From Urophycis tenuis (Eukaryota; Chordata; Actinopteri; Gadiformes; Phycidae): a stretch of 64,000 nt of DNA. This document shows, piece after piece, positions 10,401 through 22,571 of this stretch; within the stretch, counting starts at the first letter, position 1; each line of letters starts with the position of its first letter. The notes below the pieces were generated by a model that had not been told where the DNA came from, made no database searches, and saw only the letters and a program-made list of their open reading frames with translations. A program made the translations under genes and the position numbers. The stretch covers positions 7,479,871 to 7,543,870 of the forward strand of contig JAXIVH010000002.1 in NCBI GenBank assembly GCA_036785325.1, written 5' to 3'.

Positions 10401-13023
10401 TCTGTCTTTGTTTTCCTCTTCTTCCTCACTTTCCATACTTTCTGGATCGCTCCACTCTCTGTGTCTGTATGTGTTTGTGTATGTGTGTGTGTGTGTGTGG
10501 TTTCTCTACTCTTTCTTCCTCGCCCTTCCATTCTGCCCCTCCCGTCTCTGTGTGTCTTCGCCTGTAGGTGCCGGATGTGCGCGGCGACCTTCTTCAGTAA
10601 GTCAGACATGCAGATCCACTCCAAGTCGCACACAGAGGCCAAGCCTCACAAGTGTCCCCACTGCGCCAAGTCATTCGCCAACTCCAGCTACCTGGCCCAG
10701 CACATCCGCATCCACAGCGGGGCCAAGCCCTACACCTGCTCCTACTGCCAGAAATCTTTCAGGCAACTCAGTCACTTACAGCAGCACACACGGTACTGCT
10801 GAAACCCCACCCCCACAATCCAACTTCCCTTCCTCCTCCCACCCCTTCCTTCCCCCTGATCAGTCTGCAAATCGCACTCCTTCTCCAAAGTCCAACTTCT
10901 ATAGAAGCACAGAACCCTGATTGCTCCAGTGGAAGTGTGCGTGTCTGTGTCTGTGTGTGTGCGTGGTGCGTGCGTGCCTTTGTGTGTGTGTTTGTGTGGA
11001 GCATGTGTGCGTGTAGCAACATTGTGTGTCTTCACTTAGTATGCATGACGAGCATTTGTCTTCAGACAAAGACCTTCAGAAAAACTGTTGGGCGTTGGGA
11101 TTCAAATTGGAACCTTTGATGGTTGCCTTTTTTTTCCTTGTAATTCAGCACACATTGTAGACTACCCACTACTAGTCCAATGCTTTGAGTTCTGACATAT
11201 TGTTTTGTACAATATGCATATTTGACCATGGCGGTCTCTTTCTGTGCGTGCGCTGCCATGCCATTTTTGCACGTGCACCTGTCTTGTGTTTAACTGGCTT
11301 TGAGATCCCCCTGTGTTCCCTGTTATCTCTGCATGTCCCTGAATCTGTTTTACACTTTTAACACCCATTCTCCAACATGTTGCCCTCACACTGACTTCAT
11401 TCAATGGCAGTTTTACCTTGTGTTTGTTTGTATTAAACCCCTTTGTGTTGATACTTTTTTAACACTTTGCACCAAGACGGGTGTACCTGTGGTCTGAATT
11501 ATTCTTAGAACTGTCGTCAAAATGCTTTATTTTTTCTCTGCTGTGTTTGGCCTTCCCCTCCTGCTATGTTTCTGTAAAATTGTGTTTTTTCTGTTCTTCA
11601 TTTTTGTGCCCATGTATGTAACTGCACTTTGTCCATTCCGAGTGACATGCCATTTAAATGTATGTAAAATGCTCCTGTGTGTGTGTATGTTTATATGTCA
11701 TCATATATTTAAGTGTGGTTTAATTGAAGAAGAATAACAATTGTGTTCAAGCATTTTGTTATCCAAACTCCTTGTCTGAACTGTATTTGACATCGTTAAC
11801 CACAAAACAAAGTAATTGTATATATGTAGCTGTAGCTCTTTCCCTCACATGAACCACCTTTTTCATTTATTCCCTCCGTCAGGAACCACACGGAGTCCAA
11901 GCCCCACAAGTGTACCCACTGCACCAAGGCGTTCGCCAACTCCAGCTACCTGGCCCAGCACATGCGCATCCACACAGGCGTGAAACCGTACTCCTGCTCC
12001 TTCTGCCAAAAGAACTTCAGACAGCTCAGTCACCTGCAGCAGCACAACAGGTAAGTCAATCACCTGGATTGGGTTTCCGTGGCAATCTGTGGTCAGATTA
12101 AGAAGAAAAAACAAAAAGGGTGACCGTGTTTTGTCTACGAGTGTAGGATCCACACCGGAGACCGGCCCTATAAGTGCATCCATCCGGGCTGCGAGAAATC
12201 CTTCACACAGCTCTCCAACCTACAGGTGAGCGGATTTCAGAAGCCACGCGTGGTCCAAGGTGGTTGGCAATGCAAACTGAACGCTGCGGCGTGAACACGC
12301 TGGGTTTGTTTTAACTGAGCCGCGTTTCTTTCGCACAGTCCCACCGACGGCAACACAACAAGGACAAACCCTACAAGTGCCCCAACTGCAATAAGGGATA
12401 CACGGACGCAGCCACCCTCGAGGTGCACCTCTCCACACACACGGTGAAACACGCCAAGCTCTACTCGTGTGGCCTCTGCAACCGCACCTACACCTCGGTA
12501 AGGCCAACGTCCAGGCCGTTATATCCCCATCCACATCTGGAAACCGTTAACTGGCCTGGCTGTGTCATCACATGTCTGTTGTCCCTCTCCTTCCTGTCCC
12601 CCGCTGTCACCCCAGGAGACGTATCTGTTAAAACACATGCAGAAACACAACCCCGACCAGCTCACGGCGTCAGCGGTGGCGGCGGCTCAGCAGGCTCAGC
12701 AGGCTCAGCAGGCCCAGCAGAACCAACAGAACCAAGGCCAGGCCGGCGGTCAGAGACGCGGGGAGAACGCCGACAACGGGTCAGGGAGATCCGGCGGCCC
12801 CAGGCCTGGTGGCGGCGGTGGCGGCGGACAGGGGGTCCAGAACCAGGGCAACTACTCCCAGTCTGAGGGTGTGCCCTGCCCCTTCACCCTCCACCAGTAC
12901 AAGACGGTGACCGCCGGTGACATCCAATACAAACCGGTCAGTGTGGCTGACCTGGCTGCCCACAAAGACCTTTGTCACTCCGTGGCCACATCCACCATCC
13001 AAGTGGAGCACCTCAACTCCTGA
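7492..13023 (+). CDS. znf384: Zinc finger protein 384-like transcription factor
   Basis: Ten coding exons with consistent phases: 7492-7557, 7747-7960, 8456-8575, 9322-9485, 9625-9695, 10568-10792, 11883-12050, 12147-12225, 12339-12497 and 12616-13023, giving 557 residues. Two ATGs stand side by side (7492 and 7495); the second gives the family-typical MEDSHFNS start. Recognisable family blocks are FWSPIPTVQGQIEN, TQNITVVPVPSAGLMT, the AT-hook/NLS-like PKRGRKKK, and TYRCRMC, which opens finger 1. Eight C2H2 fingers span about residues 211-433. Finger 6 has the longer CIHPGC spacing, and the linkers are mostly TG.(R/K)PY types. After the fingers come a Gln/Ala-rich run (AQQAQQAQQAQQ), a Gly-rich stretch and the conserved end STIQVEHLNS. 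Human ZNF384 (CIZ/NMP4) is a nuclear DNA-binding factor for A/T-rich sites that acts on matrix and bone genes; that role is carried over from the family. ZNF362 is the closest alternative. Confidence 0.95.
8770..9190. mobile_element. Non-autonomous dispersed element with degenerate inverted ends
   Basis: The left end (TTTTAAAGGTGCAGTGAGTAG) and the reverse complement of the right end (TTAAAGGGGTTTTGTGTAGG) are similar, and the inner part carries AGAATGAGCCATTTTCC and GGCCATGTTGC, phrases seen in a common fish repeat. It lies in intron 3 of znf384. A partial copy of the same end occurs at about 757-780. Confidence 0.5.
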
Positions 13024-14454
13024 AGAGTGGTGAAAGGGATAATGGGAGGTGTAGTAAAAAAAATTAAAAAAAAAAAGGAAAATGGAGTCTGATGGATACA
13101 AGCAATAATCGAATGGGAAGACTTTGCCTCAACATGGTTGGAGGCGGAGGAAACCGGTTTGGGGGGAATGGAGTTTACGTTTTTTTATTTTTTTTTGCCT
13201 GACTTCTTGGATTTTTCCTGACGTTTTGACTTATGTGTAGAAAGTGTATGTAAAAACTGGACTTAAGTATTCCGCTGTCCATCACACTGATGGTTTTACT
13301 GTCGGAAAAAGAGAACATGAAAGAGAACGATTCTCTTGTGTTATTTTATTCTTCTCGCTCTTCCATTAAGAATATCATCAATTATATATACTTTGCTATC
13401 TATAGTGATGGAACTGACAGTTCATTATGAAAGTATTTTTGTACTTTCATACAGGTACTTGCAGTTTTTACATAAATGCCATTACTTCTACCACCTTCTG
13501 AAATATATGCCCATGTATGATTTTAATTTTTTTTGTATTATCATTCACTTAAAAGGGAAGTAGATAAAGATATTTCCATTTGGGGAAAGACAAAAAAGAT
13601 AATGTAAAACTATATCTAGATATATACAAACCGGTATATACAGTATGTTTGTCTGTCAAAATAAAATGTTAATCCATATAATCTATTTGTATGCAGTCAC
13701 AGTCCTTTATACTTCACGTGAACATGGCAGAACTGATAATCCAGGTTATGAGTCATGTCATCTTTTTTTGTGTGTATGTCCTGAGAATAACATTGTTATC
13801 AATGCTATTATACTTTCAATATACCAATGTTTATAATATTCAACACATTGACACATCTGAAATTTTTGTTTTTCTCTGACTGATTTAAATAAAAAAAGCA
13901 ATCTAATTGCTATTATCTTTGTGTGGGGTTGTCCTAATTTCTAGGATTTTAACACCAGATGAACGTTGGTACAGATGTATTACTTTGTTGCTAAATTTGA
14001 TCCAGAAAAAAAACATGTCCTCCAAAAAGATATTGAATGCATGTTACGACATCTGCCGTGTAGTGGAATGTGACACGGTAATATGCATGTGTTTACAAAC
14101 GGGACGATACCAATTATTAAAACTGATTTATGTGGCCGGCTAAACGTTTATCAAAGGCCATCAGTATTCTATTAATCTTCTTTTTGGATTCATAGTCTGT
14201 AATCAATCTTTAAAAATAACAACAGCCCACATTATGCAAACTGCAAGCCTATTCTGACCAGTGGGGATTGATTTGGTTTCGTCCACCATTCTCTGCAGTC
14301 TGCAGTGAATATGGCGTCACTGAAAAGTCTACGAGTCGAGAAACTTCATGTAAATAGCGATAGTTAAGAGAGCGTTCACTAGCTAGGTGAGTGTCACAGG
14401 CTAGCCCAGGCTGACCTCTGACTTTATACACAACAAAGAGATTTCCCGTTAAGC
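13024..14454. other. znf384 3' UTR and gnl1 promoter region
   Basis: AT-rich DNA follows the znf384 stop, with several possible poly(A) signals, the best near 13888. The znf384 3' UTR would then be about 0.9 kb. From about 13920 to 14454 lies the gnl1 promoter and 5' UTR; no TATA box was identified. No ORF here resembles a protein. Confidence 0.6.
13888..13893 (+). terminator. Candidate poly(A) signal of znf384
   Basis: AATAAA 865 bases after the znf384 stop codon, followed by an A-run and then T/G-rich sequence (TTATCTTTGTGTGGGGTTGT), the expected downstream element. An earlier AATAAA near 13660 is an alternative. Confidence 0.55.
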
Positions 14455-17400
14455 ATGCCTCGTAAGAAGCCATTCAGCAACAAACAGAAGAAGAAGCAGC
14501 TTCAAATCAAACGGGAGAGGAAGAGAGGTAACGTTAAGGCTAACGACACAGCATCGCTATAACGGCTAAGCTATGTAGCGTGTGACACTGGGACAGCTAC
14601 TGGTAACATCTAGCACCTGGATTGAGGTCCATAGTTTATCGAAGTACTCCTCTTCTTGCTGTTGTTGTTGTTGTTTTTTTTGCTTATTGTTCTTATCTCG
14701 TTTATGTATAAGCCAGACTACCTTCAAATGTCAGCTGCATGTTTTTACCTTCGCCAAAGCGATGATATTTAAGTGAATATGCTTAGTAGCAGGTTATGAT
14801 GCCACCGTAGGATGTGTTGGGCTGTTTGGACATTGACATTTACTGTCAGGCTAGCCTACCATGTAAGCTAACACTCTGACACAGGGCTCTCCACGGATTC
14901 GCTGCGCACTCATATAACAGTAAAACATTATACAGTAGCACGTAAAAACCTATACCGCTATACGGGGCATTAATATCGTTCATGTCGTTTTGAAATATTC
15001 ATGTTTTATCTCCCAAAGTTGTGTTGTTTGTGTAAATGCATGTACATGAAGCCACATTGGGAACCACGGGAGTGATACGATTAAGAGTCATGGAAATAAA
15101 CAAATTCGACTGATCGACTCAAATTGTCATGTTGTCGCATGCTGACTCCAAGGTGATGGGTCCGGGCCAAGCAGCCGCAGCGCCAGCGTGGAGCGAGGAG
15201 CAGAGAGACAGTCTGACACATCAGATAGCGAGGCCGCTGATATTAGGAGAATTAATCAGCAGCCGTTTGGCAGAGAAGGAAGACATGACCCCAACAGGTG
15301 AGATGTCACCCTAATTTCACACGGGCACATTTTCAAGTGATGTATGTGTGTGATCACTTAAGTTGCGACTCTGGATGGGAGTAATTCTAGTGTGCTTTTA
15401 GATAACTTTAGAGCAGACAGTTTGACTAGATAGTCTACAGTAGCCGTCGCTGTCATGAGATATCATGACATGTGCTGCCAGGGGATTGTGCTCCTGTCTC
15501 TCTGGCATGCAGATTTGAGGGCAAGGAAAGTGCCAGGGTTTGTTTACAGCTGGTGTCTTGCTTTTGCTTCGCATGGATGTTTTTATGAACACGTATTATC
15601 TTTCAAATGAAGAATAAGGTTTTAATTCATTGACTGTAGCAATAGGAGAACACTTATTTTGTATATGTTCACAGTAGTATAAGTTTACTGTTCCAGATAT
15701 ACAGTCATATTATAAGATTGCTAGACAGGCAAGAACTGCAAGAGAGGAGTAGTAAGTAGCAAGAAGTAAGTAAGCACACACTGTTTAATGTTATAAGGGA
15801 TGTCACTTGAAACGTTGTCTTGTTGTTTAGTCGGTTGACAAGGAACCACTTCCCACATTGTCAATTTCTAGAAACACAGGCATGCCAACCACTGGACAGC
15901 ACACATCTCTCTGACATTTACCCAGGAACACTATGAAGTACACACTAGAATTGAATCACCCTTTTTCCTGATGTTTTTATAGGAACCTGGAAGCAATTAT
16001 TATGTTCTAATTAGAGCAACGTCTCTGTGTCTCTACATAGCAGAACTAAAACAGGCCATGTATTAAAAAGAATATGGAGGCAAAAGGAAATTTGTGGTCT
16101 GGTTTTGTTTTTACTCAGTGATTTTATTTAACTCACATTTTTGTCTCGTTAAACAAACAATAATTTTAATCCGAGTTGGAAAAAGGACTAATGAAGCCGC
16201 TGACTTCCACTGCTTCAGGTTTCGGCTGCACTTTGAGAAGGAGAGCAGAGAGGAGGTGGAGAAGAGGAAGAAGGTGGCCAGGGAGAAGATCCTGCAGCCT
16301 GTTTCCGAGAAAGAATTGGAGATCAACATCGGTGACATCTACCCCTCAGACAAAGGTCGGGGACATTTTGTGAACGGCCCTAGTGTGTTTAGAAATGTTT
16401 TAAAAGGCAACATCTCTGGATGATGACCACGTTGTAGCCGTCCCTCCTGACGTCACAAGAACATTCATGACCAGCGTGATTTGTCCAAATCCGGCTCTCG
16501 TTGTGCCAATGCCGGGCTTTTCCCAACAACGTCCCTGCCATGATGTAAACAATGGCAATATCACACTTTGGTGTGATCTTTGCGATCAGATAATTTTGTA
16601 AAGTACCCATACAAAATATCTGGCGTTTCACTGTTAAGAAGAGAAGACCTCTCGGCCGTTATCGGTCATTCTCAGTATTTTTTAGATATGGGAATGAAAT
16701 TTGTTCTCTGCATTTAGCCCATCCTATGGTACATAGGAGAAGTGGGCTGCTATGTTCAGCGCCCGGGGAGCAAGTTGGGGTTCAGTGTCTTGCTCAAGGA
16801 CACTTCGACATGCGGACAGTTGGAGGAGGGGAGGGGGAGAAGGGAATCGAACCGCCGACCCTACAGTTAGTGGACGACCCTCTCTGTCCACCCGCTCTAT
16901 ACACTGAGCTTCTGCCACTATTGCCCACAAACTCCATACTGACCAAAGTACATTGATCCCACGAGAAGAAAGGGCTGTGTTACCTTTGACGTTCATGGTA
17001 GCTGTGCTCTCCACTAAAGGCCCTGGGGCAGAACCAAAACTAGTTTTGTTGGTAACAGATGATCTGGTGACGCCAGGAGAGACAGTTATGGTCGGAGCGG
17101 TATTGTCCTTTTAGAAACGGGGTGGTTCTGTGAAATGAACGCGACCTCAATTATTTCAATGGCAGGTCTTGGCATCCCGAGACGCCCATCGTGGACCTAC
17201 GAGATGACCCGCGAGCAGCTGCTGAGGAAAGAGGAGAAGTCCTACCGGGAGTACCTGGACGACCTGCACTCCAGGAACCCCCCGGGCTCCCTCAGCCACT
17301 TTGAGCACAATCTAGAGGTGAGTCACGTGAAGGCTGACTGTTAAGTACAGGTCCGTGTTGGGTGAGTCCTTTGGGGTGCTTGTGGGTGTAGAATGCAACT

Positions 17401-18786
17401 TGTAATTAGTTAGTTATGCATATAATCACGTTCATGCAATACGTTTAGGCCTACCTTATTTTAGTTGGCCTCAGTTTGTAGTTGGCCTTAATGGCTGCAT
17501 TTATGACAATGTAACCCTGAGTCTTTTGTTTATTTGTTTTTCAGTATTTATTCACGTCTATTTGTTGATGTCAACCACGGTAGACTCTGAAATTGCCTCA
17601 TTGACACATTTGCATTTCTTCCCATTGGGGTTTTAGACGTGGAGGCAGTTGTGGAGAGTGCTGGAGATGTCTGACGTGGTCCTGCTCATCGTGGACATCA
17701 GGCATCCGGTGAGTACACAGGGTGAGCCGGTGTGTTAAGGTGGCCCTCGGCACCACTAGGTGGCATCAAATATCCATCTTACCCCTCCAAGTACCCCTCA
17801 GTGGGCGTTGTTGTGAAGGTGTAGAAGGAAAGGCTCTCACACCGTACATTGGTCTGATTGTAAGCTGAAGTGGGTAAGGAAATGCTAATGACATAGATTA
17901 TTGCTGGAAATACATGAGAAGCAGAAACTGCTGAATGGAGGCTGCCAATTAGGGATGGGCGATATGGCCTAAAATCCATATTGCGATATACATTGCGGCT
18001 TTTTGCGATAACGATACATATCACGATATATAACTTATAATAGACCCATTTCAGAACAGGTTACATAGACCCATGGTACCATGTTCTTACATTATGGCCC
18101 TTGTAATTTCAATCCATCGTGGGCCTATTGTAAGGAGCACCTTTTGAAAATGACTGTTGATGAAGATGACGATGATGCATTGCAGCCGGTTGCAGCTCGT
18201 GGCTGTAAATTTCGCAGGTAGATTGTGTCATCAACATGCGTTATCGCGATAGAGCATAGAATTAAAATCTCTATTGTAAGCCATTTTTTATCGTTTATAT
18301 GTATATTGTTTATATCCCACATTACTACTGCCAATATGAACCAACTTTACAATTTTCTCACCCATCTAAAAAAAAAATCCAATTCCATGCCAAAGCAATT
18401 GTTCATCGTACATTGTTTTGGCAAATGTTTCCCCGTGCTGGACGAACCCTTTGATCTGTGTGTTGGTGGGCCAGGCTTGGGCTGGTCGGGCTCAGTCACA
18501 CCAAGGCAGGCGTTGCGGCCCGTTGGCACAGACCACTGTGGCCATGTGGGAGTGTCGCTTCAAGGCCCATTTTGTGTGAACTTTAACCGCACCCTCATGG
18601 CAGGCTTGTACCGCCTTGGCAAAGGGCCGCGCGGCGGCCATCAGTCCCTCTTCCCTCTCCATCACAGTTGCTGCTCGGTGGCAGCGGAATGCTACGATGC
18701 TAACGCTGCCCGGTAAACAAGGCTGTTCTGCTGCGGGCGTCTTCCGGTCTGACCGCAGGCCTGCCTGCTTGGCCCTCGCAGGGTTG

Positions 18787-18823
<37 letters not shown>

Positions 18824-21800
18824 GTTGTTTGGACTTTTCGCTGCAGGCCGCTGTGCGTTCTTTTCCACAACCCCCCCCCTCATCGCCACTGCTTAAGTGC
18901 ATCACCCCCATTCAAGTGAAGGCCTGATTTGGTCTGAACTAGCTCTCATGAGCTTATTTGGTCTGGAATGACTTGGCAGAAGAAATGTTGGGGCGAAAAA
19001 TAAAAAAAGAGCTCCATATTAAGCCCCTTTCCCGCAAGTCAAAAAAGCCCATTTACTCAAACCAACACCTGGCCTTTGTCCGCAGCGGGAGTGGTTACAG
19101 TCTGCAGTCATTCCCGGGACAGTAACTCTCTGCTGCGCTCACGGGTGTTCACCCGGTCAAGCACCAATTGGCCGCGCTGGAAACACAACACCGTGGTCGT
19201 TATCCCACTTTATCGGTGCAGTGACGCCCCCGGGCAACGTTCTTCGGACGTTGGCGTGTTAATACACGGGAAAGACAGGCGACGGCGATCTTGTTGTTCC
19301 AACCGACTTCCGAAAGGGAGACTGAAAGACAGGCGACGGCCATCTTGTTGTTCCAACCGACTTCCGAAAGGGAGACTGAATAGTGTCCGCATAGCGCTGT
19401 GGTATTGGTGGCGGAAATGCGGTGGTATGGTGCTGGGAAGCACCGGGGTGAAGTGTTTGTGTGCCACATCAATGTGCTTGGTTTACTCGTTCTATGACAA
19501 CCAGCCATGCCTGCTCCTGGCCCGATGTAGTCGTGATGGCTTCAGTGTTGGGGCCAGAAGTGTTTTTTTGTTTCTGAGCATAAGCATTATTTTTTCCTTT
19601 GTTCCCAATGAGAGAGTCGGGGGGGGGGGGCCTCGATAACCCCAGGTGATTATAATGATGATAATAATTGATCGAATGTAATACTTTGGAGCTGAGTGGG
19701 ACTTTACATATATGACGCAAGTCTTCTTATTGAATTCACAGTGGGGAACTCCATTTATAGACCTTATGGCCATCTGTTATGGTATTATGTGTATTCATCA
19801 TTAATCTCAATAGCAGTTGGTGCTTCAAGCCAATGTTTTGTTTGCAATGTGGTACGTGAATACAGGTTGCTTTTGATAGATGACTGTGTGCAGTTGTAAC
19901 TGTTTCATTTTGGATACCACTTGTAGGGTAGCTGCCTGCATTTCGTTATCAAACAGGGAAACAACCTTCTCCAAACAACAACTGTCTCCAAAACATGAAT
20001 GCCTTCTAGAATGATCCAAATCCACACCCTCTTATCATAATCCTCCTCCTCTGCGAGCTGCCATTCGGTACACAATTTCCACTTGGATTTAAAAGTGAAA
20101 CTCCATTGTAACTGAATCCTCTAAATACGTAGAATAGTTTGGTGAACAGACAGCGCTCACCTTCACTGGTTGTTTGAGGGTTGAATCCATCCATTTTCGA
20201 CGGCACAATTCTCATTGGACAAAGCTGCATATTTGCATCGTAACAGATGTTCAGGTAAGGCTGACTCGTCTGTTGGCATTGGGAAAGGAGTCAATCACAT
20301 ATGCTCTGCGTGTTCCCCCGTTGTCAAATGTTCTCCAACCAACTTTTAACTGCAACAGTCTTCGCGGAATCTCTATCCACTTCTTGTTAACACAAGCTTT
20401 CTCTCAGTTCCAGTTCTCTCGCTGTGCTTCTCTGTTTGAGGGCAATTCAAGGGGCCTTAGGCACAGAACTACAGAGCCCCTATTGAAGAGCTGAATCCAT
20501 ATCTGGATAGAGGTGGCTCACGGTGTGTTTTCTGCGTAGACTACAGCTGCCTGTTTGTCCCTCCCTTTTGTGTCTGTTTACTACCTCTCCGTCGCGGCCA
20601 CCAGGTGCTGCAGTTCCCCCCGACCCTCTACCACTACATCACGGAGGAGCTGAGGAAGCAGGTGGTGCTGGTGCTCAACAAAGCCGACCTGTGTCCCCCT
20701 CCGCTGGTGATCGCCTGGAAGCACTACATGGCCTCCCAGTTCCCCCACCTGCTGACGGTCTGCTTCACCTCCCACCCCGGGATGCCCTACAGCACAGGTG
20801 AACACAGGAGGGGCTCTGGGGCGAGTGTGTGAGTGTGTGAGTGTGAGTGGGTTGGTTAGAGACTAGGGCTGTCAAAATTGCTCAAAAATGACGTTGAATA
20901 TTCCCTCTTAAAATAAACACATATATTCGAATATATTCGAACATCTATATTTGCGCATTATGTCAATGACGCGTATTACGGCAATAACAGGACAAACTAA
21001 TACAACGAGCCATAACTACTTGTATAGGACGTTTAAGTTTAAACATATTTGGCAACATATTACCTTCACAAAAGCAAGTAAATGAACTAATGGCCAAGAC
21101 TGCAGACCTCGCTCTCTTTTTCTCTCTCTCTCGCTCCCGCCCACTCTCAAAGCAGAAAGAACGCGCCGCGGCTGTGTTTTTCCACATTCAATTAATTAAT
21201 TTTCACCTTTTAATGTCTGCTTTTAAACACTATTCGAATATATATTCGAATTTTGAATATTCGTTGACAGCCCTATTAGAGACCTACCAATGCTACTTTT
21301 TTACCTCTGATGGCGATCTTCAGGATGCTTCCTACAGCCGATATATTTTACCTTATATTTGTATATTTATATTATTTATATATACATTCATGGTCGTGAA
21401 TATACAATACAATACAATCAAATATATCAGTATAGATATCAACTCTAAAATCTAAAATACACTGCCACTCTGTCCAGTGAGTGTCACTTCCAGGCCTCTG
21501 GCCCACTGCAGATACTGCCCGCATGTAAATAATGTAACAACTGTATAACGGCGAAGCACACCGTGTGCAAACAACTCCGTCCTCCGACCCACTGCCTGGC
21601 CCCCCCGCGGCCCGCTGTGAGGTTGACGTATTGCGACTTGTATTTCAATAGACCTGGAGAGCCACAGAGCCAGGGTGTGTGAAGCTGTGGCCGTGCATAT
21701 TTAACCAGCTCAACGCACAGTACGGTGACCCTGCACGCCTCGAGCGAACGCGCCGCCGTAGCGTCTGATGGTATCAAGATCCATAACGTACGCCTTCTGT

Positions 21801-22539
21801 GCTAATTTGTAGGTATTGACGTTTTGTACTTAAGGTGAAATCGATTGGCTGTGGAGTACTTGGAACTAGGATGTATGAGGAGACGTTTCATTGTGATCTT
21901 TTGGGATTAAAGATGCAATGTGTCACATTTTAACTAGCTTGCAGCTTAAAATTACATGGACGTAGTCTGTCTACAGGCTACTGTGTTACATATCTGCAAT
22001 AAAATCACATCCTGTAACTGATATATTAAAATAAATAAGAAATTATGGCCAGTGCTTTGCTCTGTCTTTGTTTACAAGAAACCTACTACCTAACCTAACA
22101 CTACGTAGTCAAACAGCAGCACAGTCAGGGTGGACCGAACAATGTTGAGCTTCTTTATTCTGAAAAGTCTCCCTGCTACTACTTGGGACGGGCTCAGTAT
22201 TCGTGTCGTGACTTTAAGTTAATGAAATGCCACAGAAATGCTACAGACCTGTTGATTTTGAGAAAAGGTAGCAGAGTCTCCTTATGTGAGGGAGAATGCA
22301 AAGATGGCTTTATCGACTGACTTTGGGGTGCGTAGGGAATGCGTAGGCCGAGGCTACATTTAGATGAGGCCCCTACAGTTCGCGGACGAAGGCTAAGTAG
22401 GAAGCCCTGAGCCAGCATCACTATCATCTACTGTCACAAAATGATCTCATCTCATGCAGAATATATCAAAACGCTCTGCCCACTATAAATAACCGGCTGC
22501 TGGCAATCAGCTTGGACTCCAGTTCCAACGCTGTGTGTG

Positions 22540-22571
<32 letters not shown>

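Noticed and set aside
10243..10920. 225-residue plus-strand frame overlapping znf384 exon 6
   Set aside because: It reads the zinc-finger exon in the wrong frame and pyrimidine-rich intron elsewhere.
19076..19639. 187-residue plus-strand frame in gnl1 intron 5
   Set aside because: It contains the 54-bp duplication but has no recognisable domain, and the adjacent gnl1 exons join perfectly without it.
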